Assembly: GCA_965204655.1 (NCBI GenBank)
Contig: OZ241998.1
Location: 496,001 to 560,000 of the forward strand
From: CATQHL01 sp965204655
Lineage (GTDB): Bacteria > Actinomycetota > Acidimicrobiia > Acidimicrobiales > CATQHL01
Direction: 5' to 3'
DNA: 64,000 nt
The position numbers were made by a program, and so were the translations under genes. The notes below the pieces were generated by a model. The model made no database searches, was not told where the DNA came from, and saw only the letters and a program-made list of their open reading frames with translations. Positions within the stretch are counted from its first letter, which is position 1. Each line of letters opens with the position of its first letter. Below are positions 34,201-42,228 of the stretch, piece by piece.

Positions 34201-34593
34201 TTACAGCCTCTCAACGCAAATTGTCAGGCTATCTGAGGCAGCAACCTTCAGCTTCTCTCGGAATTCGGGGTCGTTTGCGTACGACTTCGCCGGTCTCGTT
34301 GTGAACTCGCCTGCAAGCGTGAGCGTCCACGCCGCAGTCGCTGAGTAGGCAAGCCGCGGCACGAGCGAAGCTTCACGCCTAACGCTCCTGTTCCTAGTAA
34401 TTCGTAGGTTCGCTATTCCGTAAACCTGATTAGTCCGTGTCTGTTCAGGAGCGCTCCTGTTCGCTTGTTCATACCCATTTTCCTGCGCCTGCTCAGTCGC
34501 TTCGCTTGTGCTCACGCAGCGTGCAATGTCAGTCCACCCCTCTCCTAGGTACCGGACTTTCATTTCCTCTACTGACAAATGTTCTATTTCCAT
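34201..34593 (-). CDS. hypothetical protein between the two mod genes
   Basis: 130 residues, ATG start with AGGAG about ten bases upstream in a context (AGGAG..GCACTCA..ATG) very like that of the exported protein at 20394. The N-terminal third is acidic (MEIEHLSVEEMKVRYLGEGW), the middle Gln/Asn/Arg-rich, the end possibly beta-rich. No family recognised. It lies just downstream of a stray mod fragment, so it may itself be part of a rearranged segment. Confidence 0.45.
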   Translation of the reverse strand: MEIEHLSVEEMKVRYLGEGWTDIARCVSTSEATEQAQENGYEQANRSAPEQTRTNQVYGIANLRITRNRSVRREASLVPRLAYSATAAWTLTLAGEFTTRPAKSYANDPEFREKLKVAASDSLTICVERL

Positions 34594-34615
34594 ATCTGAG
34601 TGCTCTCCTGACTGG

Positions 34616-34702
34616 GATCTGGTTCTTGTCGCCGGAGATGCGGTCGCTGGAGTTCAAGGAGAAATAGTCGAATCCGAATACCGCAACTCCTATTCCTCGC
34701 CG
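34616..34702 (-). pseudogene. 87-bp fragment of a mod C-terminal region
   Basis: This stretch matches the second mod copy at about 35948-36034: over the first 65 bases roughly 57 are identical, and the encoded phrase FGFDYFSLNS..RISG.KNQI is recognisable. The fragment is flanked by unrelated sequence, so a further mod copy once stood here or recombination between copies left this scar. Confidence 0.8.
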
Positions 34703-34738
34703 CTGTTACGGTCTTTTCCTCTTTGGAGAAAAGTGATG

Positions 34739-34870
34739 TCAGAATTTGAAGTAGCAGATGCCTCCCTTTAGAAGCAGCCCTTTAGCTGAAGGCATTTCCG
34801 CGAGAGCGCGCAGTATGTGAAACTGGATTCTGTCGCGTTCCGCTGCGTGGTCTAGCTTGTCGTTCGCCAC
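34739..34870 (-). pseudogene. truncated AbiEii-like toxin (nucleotidyltransferase)
   Basis: Only about 43 codons remain. The sequence AERDRIQFHILRALAE followed by LLLKGGICYFKF matches the AbiEii N-terminus, where the LKGGT motif begins the nucleotidyltransferase fold; here Thr is replaced by Ile and a stop follows, before the catalytic DxD. A CTG at 34879 overlaps the stop of the upstream AbiEi-like gene (CTGA) and a GTG at 34870 is the alternative start, as expected for a coupled antitoxin-toxin pair. Certainly non-functional as a toxin. Confidence 0.6.
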
Positions 34871-34875
34871 GGATT

Positions 34876-35538
34876 TCAGTGCCTTAGGATATTGAAAATG
34901 TCTTCGGGCGTGTCTTGCCATTGTATTTTGTAGCGAGCATCCTGCCATGCCGCAGAACGTGGGCAGTTTTTGCGCTCGGTGAGAATTTCCCACCTTTCGT
35001 CGTTGGCAGGGATATAGCGGTCTTCCAAGAGCGCCTCTCCCCCGTTCCAGAGTTCTCCCATATCCGCCAAGGCCGCCGCTACGGAGCACAACCTTCTTAG
35101 CCCCAAGTCGTATCCTAAAGCTTCTGCTAGAGGCGGAACTTCAGCCCAGTCCAGAGGCTGCACCCAGTCGCAATAAAGAGTTTTCATCAAGAACTCGCAG
35201 CTAGAAGTGTGAGGCATGTCTTCCGCGATGTCTAATACTGCTCTTGCGGGAGAAGCAGCCCAAGTCTCGCCGGCGATTTGCTCGGAACCTGTTCGCATGC
35301 ACCTCGGCTCTGTGTGAGCGACCTCAAAGATGTTTTTCCTTGGCGAGAATACGCCAGCAACAGCACCTGTTGCGGACACCCAAATCCCGCAGCCAGCGAC
35401 CGGCAGGCCACCGACTGCCAGCATCGTGGAATAGCTGACCAAACGGGAGCGGTCTTCGTACAGCGATACTAGATCCTCCAGATAATCCCACCCTCCGGTG
35501 TAACGGTTTAAATCTTCAGCAATCACAACCTGCGCCAT
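34876..35538 (-). CDS. AbiEi-like type IV antitoxin (tentative)
   Basis: About 220 residues from ATG at 35538 (MAQVVIAEDLNRY); the frame is open to ATG 35616, but those 26 residues look non-coding. Features reminiscent of AbiEi are SRLVSYSTMLAVGGLP (compare the Sxx-SAL-xxxGL block), WVSATG, and WAASPARAVLDIAED (compare PERxLLD). The C-terminal 100 residues are not recognised. The following gene is a clear AbiEii fragment with a 4-bp coupled start, which supports the assignment. With the toxin dead, this may persist as an orphan regulator. Confidence 0.5.
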   Translation of the reverse strand: MAQVVIAEDLNRYTGGWDYLEDLVSLYEDRSRLVSYSTMLAVGGLPVAGCGIWVSATGAVAGVFSPRKNIFEVAHTEPRCMRTGSEQIAGETWAASPARAVLDIAEDMPHTSSCEFLMKTLYCDWVQPLDWAEVPPLAEALGYDLGLRRLCSVAAALADMGELWNGGEALLEDRYIPANDERWEILTERKNCPRSAAWQDARYKIQWQDTPEDIFNILRH

Positions 35539-35681
35539 TCTGACAAGCCAACACGCTGGAGGTGCTGTTCCGCGTACAGAGGTAGAGCACCCACGCGTCG
35601 GGGTGCGCCTCCACATGTTTCATGAAGGCAAATCTAGTTTGTGTCTAAGTCTTCTAGGGCAGTTTGCGCCTGGGCATCTTC

Positions 35682-36323
35682 TCAGCGCAAATTATTGAGG
35701 TCGCGGATTGTGAGGCTTTCTATGCCGCGGTCGTCTACTATTTTGACGGCGATTCGTTTGTTTTCGCCCGCTTTGAAGGGCAGCGATGTGGTGCCTTCGT
35801 ATGCCTTGATGAGTTCTGCATCGATGCTGCTGCGAAGCGCTTTGCCTAGTTTTTCCCAGCCGTGTTTTGTCTTGCTGAGGGGGAAGAAGACTTGTTGGGG
35901 GTAGAGGCTGCGTCCGTCGTAGTCGGTGTCTAGCAGCCAGACGGCGATCTGGTTTTTGCCGCCTGAGATGCGCTCGCCGGAGTTCAAAGAGAAATAGTCG
36001 AATCCGAGCACCGATACCTGATATTTCTCGCCGTCTAGTGCTTCTATTTCAATCTCGGGTTGGCCGACCAGCCAGAAGCTTTCGTTGGCAGTGCTGCCTT
36101 TCTTGAGGTCATCGGTTTGCAGGTCGGTGTTCATTTCTACCCGAAGGAGGGTGGTTTCCGGCCAGTTTGTCTCGTCTATGTCTTTCGCGGCTTCGGGGTC
36201 GAACTGGAACGCTGCGAATATCAGAAGGTCGGGCTTGGGAACAAGTTTGCGCGCCTCTTCAATAGAGATTTCGACTTGGCGAGGCTCCAAGGGGGCATGC
36301 TCCGGCCCGAAGACGACGGCCAC
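35682..36323 (-). CDS. mod: second type III Mod, C-terminal part (out of frame at the homopolymer)
   Basis: C-terminal 213 residues of the second mod copy, from AVVFGPEHAPLEPRQVE to the stop. They align along their length with the end of the intact Mod (FAAFQFDPEAAKDIDETNWP, DYFSLNSGERISGGK, VFFPLSKTKHGWEKLGKAL). The frame joins the upstream part only if the coding-strand G tract is 22 or 19 long instead of 21. A caller would start it at GTG 36323, which is an internal valine. Confidence 0.85.
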   Translation of the reverse strand: MAVVFGPEHAPLEPRQVEISIEEARKLVPKPDLLIFAAFQFDPEAAKDIDETNWPETTLLRVEMNTDLQTDDLKKGSTANESFWLVGQPEIEIEALDGEKYQVSVLGFDYFSLNSGERISGGKNQIAVWLLDTDYDGRSLYPQQVFFPLSKTKHGWEKLGKALRSSIDAELIKAYEGTTSLPFKAGENKRIAVKIVDDRGIESLTIRDLNNLR

Positions 36324-38392
36324 ACGATGGAAATTCCCCCCCCCCCCCCCCCCCCCTGAAGACCGTCCTCGGATGGATCATCTTCGGATTCTTCGTCCTG
36401 GGTTCCTCCGACGGGTTCACCAGGGCTGTCTGAAAAGGCTTCCCCTTCAGCCGCTAGGTGTATGGATGGCAAGGGTTCCAAGCGAGTGAACTTGATTCTT
36501 TGACCGGCCTTGCCGCGAATGCCGGAAGCGAGTAGTTGGTTGACCCAGTCGGTTTGGCGACTGCTCGGGGTGATGCGGACGACGGAATTGTCTGCCTTTT
36601 GGTTTTGAGCACCTTCGAGATATTCGAGCGCTTCCCCAATCAAACCGCTGTCAGGTGTCAGGACGGTGGGTGAGGGCACAGCTTCAACCGTGAAGGGGCC
36701 AGTGACACGATGTTTCTTTGTGTTGCGTTCGGGTTGATCGTAAAGAGTGGTGAACTTCGGGGGCTCGTCGTATGCCAGAGTGGCGGCCGAAACCTTGGGA
36801 ACTGTTCTGTACTTGAAACCGCTGCCTACCCCTTCGTTCGGGTGAGCGAGAGAGTAGTAATCAAAAGTAGCCGTCATGAGCCTTTGGCGGGCGATGTTGA
36901 GAGCCACACGAGATGTGTCGCAAGTAATCCAACGCCTGCCCCACTGCTCAGCCACATAAGCAGTTGTACCACTGCCGCAAGTAGGATCAAAGACCAAGTC
37001 GCCTGGATCGGTAGTCATTAGCATGCAGCGCTGGATTACGAAACGAGATGTTTGGACTACGTAGCGCTTGTCGGATGGAGACATTGTTTGATCCCAAACA
37101 TTATGAATCTTCCGTCCGGAGACTTCGTTTTCGTATAATTTCCAGTTTAAATTTGCCTTTTCATCATAAGCATGCAGGCGATTGAGTTTCTCAAGGTGCT
37201 TCAAACCGTCGTGCGATACACTCCAATGGAGTGTATCGGGGCAATGATAAGTTACACTATCCCAGGTGAATGGTTCTGAACGACCTGTGGTGGAATATCC
37301 TTGCGATTGCAATGGCATTGCTCGAAATACGCGGGAACCTTCGGGTAAATAATAATCTGGGTCAAAGGTCTCCTCTGAAGTCAACTTCCGGCATTCTCCG
37401 TTAGGAAGTTCAGCAGCAGCGTGCCAGCTAAAATGCTCAACAATTTCAGAACGATTAAGTTTTTCATATAATTGATGATACTTACTTTGGGTTTTATCTT
37501 TTGCATACCAAAGAAGATAACTGCTAACTTCAGGTAAATATTTTGTGGATGAACTACCAGAGGTTCTGTAGGCGATAGTGCTCATTCGGTTTTCAGCACC
37601 GAATATTTCATCCATTAACAATGCTATTCGGTGCACGTTTTCGTCCCCAATCTGCACGAAACAACTACCTGATTCGCTTAGCAGTTCCCTCGCCAACCCC
37701 AAGCGATCTCGCAAATAGCTTAGATAGGAATGTATGCCCAATTCCCAGGTGTCGCGGAAAGCTTTGATCGTTTCAGGCTCACGAGTTAGATGAGTTGCTT
37801 TGCCGTCGGTTACCTCCCGCTGGTGTACAAACGGCTGAAAGTTTGATCCGTACTTAATTCCGTAGGGAGGGTCGATGTAAACCATCTGCACTCCTCCGCC
37901 CAAATTTTCCTTCTCCAACAGGCTGTTCATTACCAAGAGACTGTCTCCCGCTATCAGACGGTTGCTCCAGTTATGCGGGTGCTCATAGAACTCAATGGCC
38001 TTGCGAAGAGGCGGATTTTCCTCGGGCTGGTCAAACAAAGACTCTTGCCCGGGGGGAATGCCGCTCTTTTTAACTGCTTCAATGATGTTGCGAGGGTCGA
38101 TCCGCTCATGCACATGCAGCGAAACGGTCGGTGTCCTGAACTGTTCGCGCTCGGTTTTACCTGTCCACATCATCTCTGACTCGAGTGCGTCCGGCGCGGT
38201 TTTCCCTTCCCAGCGCAACTCAGGGTCAATGTGCGGATCATGCTCAGCCCCTTTGCTAGGGGCGTGAAAGTAGACCTTGGAGCCCGCCTCAGGATCAGTC
38301 TTGCTGCTCACGAGCCCGACTGGAGGATTGTTGAGACGCTCGTCCCCGTTGTGGTCATAGCTCTCTATTGGTTTGTTGGTTCTCTTGGGCAC
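36221..38392 (-). CDS. mod: second type III Mod, methyltransferase part ending after a poly-G tract
   Basis: Beta-class N6-adenine methyltransferase closely related to the intact copy over its length: start MPKRTNKPIESYDH, QMVYIDPPYGIKYGSNF, and VFDPTCGSGTTAYVAEQWG. The central region between the two motifs, where type III Mods carry target recognition, is the most divergent (for example TIAYRTSGSSSTKYLPEV versus TITFATASGSSTKHLPEV), so the specificities may differ. All catalytic motifs precede the G21 tract; with 21 the frame runs into about 36 unrelated residues and stops at 36221. An acidic insert just before the tract (TQDEESEDDPSEDG) is absent from the intact copy. Confidence 0.88.
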   Translation of the reverse strand: MPKRTNKPIESYDHNGDERLNNPPVGLVSSKTDPEAGSKVYFHAPSKGAEHDPHIDPELRWEGKTAPDALESEMMWTGKTEREQFRTPTVSLHVHERIDPRNIIEAVKKSGIPPGQESLFDQPEENPPLRKAIEFYEHPHNWSNRLIAGDSLLVMNSLLEKENLGGGVQMVYIDPPYGIKYGSNFQPFVHQREVTDGKATHLTREPETIKAFRDTWELGIHSYLSYLRDRLGLARELLSESGSCFVQIGDENVHRIALLMDEIFGAENRMSTIAYRTSGSSSTKYLPEVSSYLLWYAKDKTQSKYHQLYEKLNRSEIVEHFSWHAAAELPNGECRKLTSEETFDPDYYLPEGSRVFRAMPLQSQGYSTTGRSEPFTWDSVTYHCPDTLHWSVSHDGLKHLEKLNRLHAYDEKANLNWKLYENEVSGRKIHNVWDQTMSPSDKRYVVQTSRFVIQRCMLMTTDPGDLVFDPTCGSGTTAYVAEQWGRRWITCDTSRVALNIARQRLMTATFDYYSLAHPNEGVGSGFKYRTVPKVSAATLAYDEPPKFTTLYDQPERNTKKHRVTGPFTVEAVPSPTVLTPDSGLIGEALEYLEGAQNQKADNSVVRITPSSRQTDWVNQLLASGIRGKAGQRIKFTRLEPLPSIHLAAEGEAFSDSPGEPVGGTQDEESEDDPSEDGLQGGGGGGGISIVWPSSSGRSMPPWSLAKSKSLLKRRANLFPSPTF
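36336..36356. repeat. 21-nt C (plus) / G (coding strand) homopolymer in the second mod gene
   Basis: Twenty-one identical bases, the longest homopolymer in the window, encode Gln followed by seven Gly in the present frame. It separates the methyltransferase part from the conserved C-terminal domain. Changes by one base would switch the C-terminus on or off. Confidence 0.9.
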
Positions 38393-38618
38393 CGTCTACC
38401 TCACTTCAGATGCGCAATTTTCAGACATCTGGGTTCTAAGCAGGAAACACCATGAGGCTAACGGAGAACTTGAGCAATACCTCAAAGTCTCAGTTGTCTT
38501 GCATACTGTATGTTTTCGGCTCAACTCTAACAGACTTTGCCGTCAGAAGCTTTGCCCGATTCCGGGAACCTGCTAAGCAGCACGTCCTTGGACGTTGAGT
38601 AGCAAGGTCTGAACCCTG

Positions 38619-38656
38619 TCGGAGGTTTTTCAGGCTGCTGCCAGAAGAACCTCCGA
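38619..38656. promoter_or_regulatory. 38-nt near-perfect hairpin
   Basis: Arms TCGGAGG/CCTCCGA, TTTTTC/GAAGAA (one T-G pair), a single A-A mismatch, GGC/GCC and a TGCT loop give about 16 paired positions, far more than expected by chance. It lies 119 bp upstream of the GTG at 38775 and 227 bp upstream of the divergent mod start. It may be a leader structure, a terminator insulating the two directions, or a small RNA element. Confidence 0.6.
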
Positions 38657-38710
38657 GCATCTTTCGGGGCGCCCGTGCAGAGCTAGATGTTATTTAGGGC
38701 TATCCGACGA

Positions 38711-38774
38711 TATCTGGAGTCGGCAAGGTAGGCTAGAGTGAGGCTTCGAGCAAAAAACGCACAAGGAGAATACT
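38711..38774 (+). repeat. duplicated leader, copy 1
   Basis: Upstream element containing CGGCAAGGTAGGCTAGAGTG and ending in the ribosome binding site AAGGAG (38763-38768), six bases before the GTG. Closely similar leaders stand at 39917-39983 and, less perfectly, at 42141-42196. Confidence 0.8.
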
Positions 38775-39896
38775 GTGTCACCCCCTCAAGATCTGAAGAC
38801 CGCTATTGAACGCATTCTCAGTACGCCGTTTCCCGACAACGAGCGTGCAGTTGAGATCAAGGTCATCCTGCCTCTCTTGAGCGCTCTGGGCTGGGATGTG
38901 CATGGTGCTGAAGTTCGATACCAATACAAGGTGGGCGGCACTCGTAGTAGAGAGCAGGGCGTTGTTGATATTGCTCTTTTTGGGGCGCGAGGCGCCCTTT
39001 GTTTGATTGAGGCCAAGAACACCGATGAGCAACTGGACAAGCATGTGAGTCAGCTATTGGGGTATGCCTTTTACGAGGGGGTTGTGCTGTGTGTGCTTAC
39101 GAACGGGAGAGAGTGGTGGCTCTACCTGCCTCGCGAGGTGGGGAAGCCTGAAACACGCAGGTTCGCCCAGTTGAACCTGGGAACAGACACACTTGATGCT
39201 CTAGCAGAGCAAATGTTGCTTTTTCTCAACAAGAAAAATCTAGAATCCGGAGAGGCCGAGAAAGCAGGAAAAGAGCGTCTTCTAGACAAGCGCGAAAGGG
39301 ACATTTGGAAACAGATGCTGGAAAAACCTCATAAGGGCTTGTTGCAGAGCATTACCGATTGCATTGAGCAGGAAACCGGTATACGCCCTTCACAAACTCG
39401 AGTGACTGCCCTTCTGTCTGAAACTAGTTTTGATGTAACAATTCCAAGCCAAGGTGCTAGTTTAACCGGTAAGAAGGACGTTGAAGGCCACTCGGCTCAA
39501 GGCACGCCAAATGCGCCTCAACCAACTGACGGCAAACGAAAAAGGGCTCCTGCGATCAAAATTTCTGGGGTGAGGCTTTGGGGTCAGTTTAAGGAGGTAC
39601 GGCGTTGGGCTGATGCCTACGTACTGTTGGCAAATGAAATATACACAAGGCATCCTAATGAATTCTTTGAAAAAGTAAGCAATTTAGGGGGCAGTAAGTA
39701 CCGTCGGTTCGCCTATAATGAAGAAGCATGTACAACTCTAGCAAATCCGGCAAATTTTCTAGAAAATAGCAATCCAAGAATATACGTGCTTTCACATGGC
39801 TCAGCAGATACTTTTGAGAAAAGGAGTAAGAAACTGTTGGAGACTTTTGGTTACCCCAGCGACGACACGAACATCTGGGAGATCGTGACCGAGTAG
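38775..39896 (+). CDS. PD-(D/E)XK (HsdR_N-like) nuclease-fold protein with unknown C-terminal domain, copy 1
   Basis: 373 residues, GTG start with AAGGAG. Residues 1-150 resemble the N-terminal nuclease domain of type I HsdR: NERAVEIKVILPLLSALGWD, then VDIALFGARGALCLIEAKNT (the D...ExK catalytic pattern) and VLTNGREWWLYLP. Residues about 265-373 are a separate domain shared by three genes here: SGVRLWGQFKE, EIYTRHPNEFFEKV, KYRRFAYNEEA, and the conserved end TFGYPSDDTNIWEIVTE. I do not recognise this domain; its pattern could suit DNA or nucleotide recognition. No helicase or methylase is attached. Likely a defence-related nuclease by fold and by location next to restriction genes. Confidence 0.8.
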   Translation: MSPPQDLKTAIERILSTPFPDNERAVEIKVILPLLSALGWDVHGAEVRYQYKVGGTRSREQGVVDIALFGARGALCLIEAKNTDEQLDKHVSQLLGYAFYEGVVLCVLTNGREWWLYLPREVGKPETRRFAQLNLGTDTLDALAEQMLLFLNKKNLESGEAEKAGKERLLDKRERDIWKQMLEKPHKGLLQSITDCIEQETGIRPSQTRVTALLSETSFDVTIPSQGASLTGKKDVEGHSAQGTPNAPQPTDGKRKRAPAIKISGVRLWGQFKEVRRWADAYVLLANEIYTRHPNEFFEKVSNLGGSKYRRFAYNEEACTTLANPANFLENSNPRIYVLSHGSADTFEKRSKKLLETFGYPSDDTNIWEIVTE

Positions 39897-39916
39897 TTGC
39901 TTCGGCCACCTCTCAA

Positions 39917-39983
39917 TATCTGGGATCGGCAAGGTAGGCTAGGGTGAGGTTTCGAGCACCGACAAGCTAACAAGGAGAATATT
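39917..39983 (+). repeat. duplicated leader, copy 2
   Basis: Second copy of the leader (ATCGGCAAGGTAGGCTAGGG and AAGGAG six bases before GTG 39984). It starts 20 bp after the stop of the first gene, so the duplication unit was leader plus gene. Confidence 0.8.
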
Positions 39984-41183
39984 GTGCCACCTCCTCAGGA
40001 TCTGAAGACCGCTATTGAACGTATCCGCAGCACGCCGTTTCCCGACAACGAGCGTGCAGTAGAACACAAAGTCATCACGCCCATTTTGATGGCTTTGGGC
40101 TGGGATGTGCATGGTGATGAAATTCGGTACCAATATAAGGTGGGCGGCACTCGGAGTAGAGAGCAGGGAGTTGTTGATATCGCTCTTTTTGGGGCGCGGG
40201 GCGCCCTTTGTTTGATTGAGGCCAAGAACACCGATGAGCAGTTGGACAAGCATGTGAGTCAGCTTTTGGGTTATGCCTTTTATGAGGGGGTTGTGTTATG
40301 TGTGCTTACGAACGGGCGGGAGTGGTGGCTCTATCTGCCTCGTGAGGTCGGAAAACCTGTAACGCGCAAATTCTCCGAATTGAACCTGGAGACAGACACC
40401 CTTGATGCCCTAGAAGAGCAAATGCTGCTCTTCCTGAACAAGAAAAATCTGGAATCCGGGAAGGCCGAAAAAGCGGGAAAAGAGCGTCTTCTAGACAAAC
40501 GCGAAAGAGACATCTGGAAACAGATGCTGGAACAATCTGATAAAGACCTGGTAGAAACAATTACGTTGCGTATTGAGCAGGAAACCGGTATTCGCCCCTC
40601 TCAAAGTCGAGTAGCCGCTCTCCTATCTGAAACTCGCTTTGAAATAGCAATTCCGAGCAGCGTTTCCAATGTGATCAAGAAGGAAGATCGTAAAGAGAAG
40701 TCGAAGCAGAGCCTGTCTGATAAGAACAAATCCTCCCTTACGTCTGCGAGGCAACTTGTTGACATTGATCCGAAAAAACCTGAGACGCTTTCTTTGGCTG
40801 AAACCTCGCGTAAAAGACCCAAACGAAAAAAGGCTCCTTCGGTAAAAGTTTATGGGGTGAGGCTTTGGGGTCAGTTTAAAGAGACAGGGCGTTGGGCTGA
40901 TGCCTACGTACTGTTAGCAAATGAGATATACACAAGGCATCCTGATAAGTTTTTTGAAACAGTAAGCAGCTTAAAAGGCACTAAATACCCTTGGTTCGCT
41001 TATAACAAAGAAGCATGTTCAACTCCAGAAACTGCGGCAAAATTTCTCGAAAATAGCAGTCCGCGAATATATGTGTATGTACATGACTCAGCAGATTCTC
41101 TTAGGAGAAAAGCTAAAAAACTTTTGAAGACTTTTGGCTACCCCAGCGAGGACACGAACATCTGGGAGATCGTAACCGAGTAG
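39984..41183 (+). CDS. PD-(D/E)XK (HsdR_N-like) nuclease-fold protein with unknown C-terminal domain, copy 2
   Basis: Tandem paralogue of the preceding gene, 399 residues, GTG start. The nuclease half is nearly identical (NERAVEHKVITPILMALGWD; same VDIALFGARGALCLIEAKNT), whereas the middle linker (about residues 225-280) is different in length and very Lys/Ser-rich, and the C-terminal domain differs moderately (FFETVSSLKGTKYPWFAYNKE). Catalytic D and ExK are intact in both copies, so neither looks dead. Conserved ends with a variable linker suggest duplication followed by divergence of target or partner recognition. Confidence 0.8.
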   Translation: MPPPQDLKTAIERIRSTPFPDNERAVEHKVITPILMALGWDVHGDEIRYQYKVGGTRSREQGVVDIALFGARGALCLIEAKNTDEQLDKHVSQLLGYAFYEGVVLCVLTNGREWWLYLPREVGKPVTRKFSELNLETDTLDALEEQMLLFLNKKNLESGKAEKAGKERLLDKRERDIWKQMLEQSDKDLVETITLRIEQETGIRPSQSRVAALLSETRFEIAIPSSVSNVIKKEDRKEKSKQSLSDKNKSSLTSARQLVDIDPKKPETLSLAETSRKRPKRKKAPSVKVYGVRLWGQFKETGRWADAYVLLANEIYTRHPDKFFETVSSLKGTKYPWFAYNKEACSTPETAAKFLENSSPRIYVYVHDSADSLRRKAKKLLKTFGYPSEDTNIWEIVTE

Positions 41184-41206
41184 TTGCTTCGGTCATTCCT
41201 CCCTCA

Positions 41207-41938
41207 ATGAATAACTCAACAGACCAAGCTGGCTCGCCCGACCTTCTCCAGGCGGGTAGTCACCGCCCGGAGGCTGTGCGGGAGATGTTTGACCGGGTGA
41301 GCCCTCGCTACGACCTGCTCAACAGGCTGCTGACCTTCGGCTTGGATCAGTGCTGGCGCAGACAGGCGGTGCGTTCGCTTGAACTTCCGCCCCACTGCTT
41401 GATAGCCGACCTTGCTTGCGGTACTGGGGACTTCTGCGCCATTTTGGAGCAGAAACGGATGCTTCCGGTGGGAGTGGACTTTTCCCCGGGAATGCTCAGC
41501 CGCGCTAAAAGCTCCGCACCGCTGGTACACGCCGACGTAATGCGACTTCCGTTTCCTGATGGCAGTCTGGAGGGGGCGGTCTGCGGCTTCGCTCTTCGCA
41601 ACCTGGAGGCGCTCCCCCCGTTTCTGGCGGAGACCGCCCGGATTTTGTGCCCGGGAGGAAGAGTCGCCTTTCTGGAGATCGCCCTCCCTTCTAGGGCGCT
41701 CCCCCGCCGAGTACACGGCTTCTATTTTCGTAAAGTCGCTCCCCTCATCGGCGGGTGGCTGTCGGACAAGGAGGCCTACCGCTATCTCCCCGAATCGGTG
41801 AAATTTCTGCCTCCCGCAGAAGAGTTAATAGAGATGATGACCGAAGCGGGATTCACTGAAGTCAAATACCGAACCCTCGGGGCAGGGGTCGCAGGGCTCT
41901 TCACCGCAACGATACCCGCAGAGGACGAAGTCGACTAA
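41207..41938 (+). CDS. menG: demethylmenaquinone methyltransferase (MenG/UbiE)
   Basis: AdoMet-dependent C-methylation of demethylmenaquinone, last step of menaquinone synthesis. The 243 residues carry MFDRVSPRYDLLNRLLTFGLD, the AdoMet site LIADLACGTGDF, GVDFSPGMLSRAK, and FALRNLEALPPFLAE, all typical of UbiE/MenG. GC-rich codons like the core genome, unlike the neighbouring AT-richer genes. It stands between the second and third copies of the nuclease family and 2.3 kb from menA, suggesting that a former menG-menA neighbourhood was split by inserted accessory DNA. Confidence 0.92.
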   Translation: MNNSTDQAGSPDLLQAGSHRPEAVREMFDRVSPRYDLLNRLLTFGLDQCWRRQAVRSLELPPHCLIADLACGTGDFCAILEQKRMLPVGVDFSPGMLSRAKSSAPLVHADVMRLPFPDGSLEGAVCGFALRNLEALPPFLAETARILCPGGRVAFLEIALPSRALPRRVHGFYFRKVAPLIGGWLSDKEAYRYLPESVKFLPPAEELIEMMTEAGFTEVKYRTLGAGVAGLFTATIPAEDEVD

Positions 41939-42007
41939 GCCCTCGCATGTGCGGCCTAAGTTTCGCCTGCGATCTGTTTAGAAGATCTTGTGGGACTCTT
42001 GTACTGT

Positions 42008-42196
42008 CCTGCTAGGCAGCACGTTATTGGAGGCTAAGGAAGGAGTCTGAAGCCTCTAATCGAACCCTGTTTAAGGGGTATCTTGGACTGCTGTCAGGGG
42101 CTTTAAGTATCTGTCAATGCTGCTTGACGATAGCTTAAGTTAGCAGGTAGGCTGGAGCGAGGTTTCAAACAAAGAAAAGCGCACAAGGAGAAGTTG
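42008..42196 (+). repeat. duplicated leader, copy 3 (long version)
   Basis: Resembles 38571-38774: both contain CCTGCTA(A/G)GCAGCACGT, then GAACCCTGT about 35-55 bases later, then GGTAGGCTGGAGCGAGGTTTC and finally CGCACAAGGAG. The strong hairpin of copy 1 is not conserved here. Together with 41939-42007 it fills the gene-free stretch after menG; nothing else is visible there. Confidence 0.65.
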
Positions 42197-42228
42197 ACAT
42201 CAACTCCCAACAATCTGAAACATCTTTC

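Larger units (their letters stand above)
38393..38774. promoter_or_regulatory. divergent intergenic region between the second mod and the first PD-(D/E)XK gene
   Basis: 382 bp without a supported gene. It holds a strong hairpin (38619-38656), the element CTGC-TAA-GCAG followed by CACGT (from about 38571) that recurs near 42017, and the leader AGGTAGGCTAGAGTGAGG (from 38727) that recurs before the other family copies. Promoters for both directions must lie here, but no unambiguous -35/-10 pair could be fixed. Confidence 0.6.

Noticed and set aside
22967..38392. BREX, DISARM or type I Hsd system
   Set aside because: No pglZ, brxC-like, drm or hsdS genes are present; the motif order fits type ISP and type III enzymes instead.
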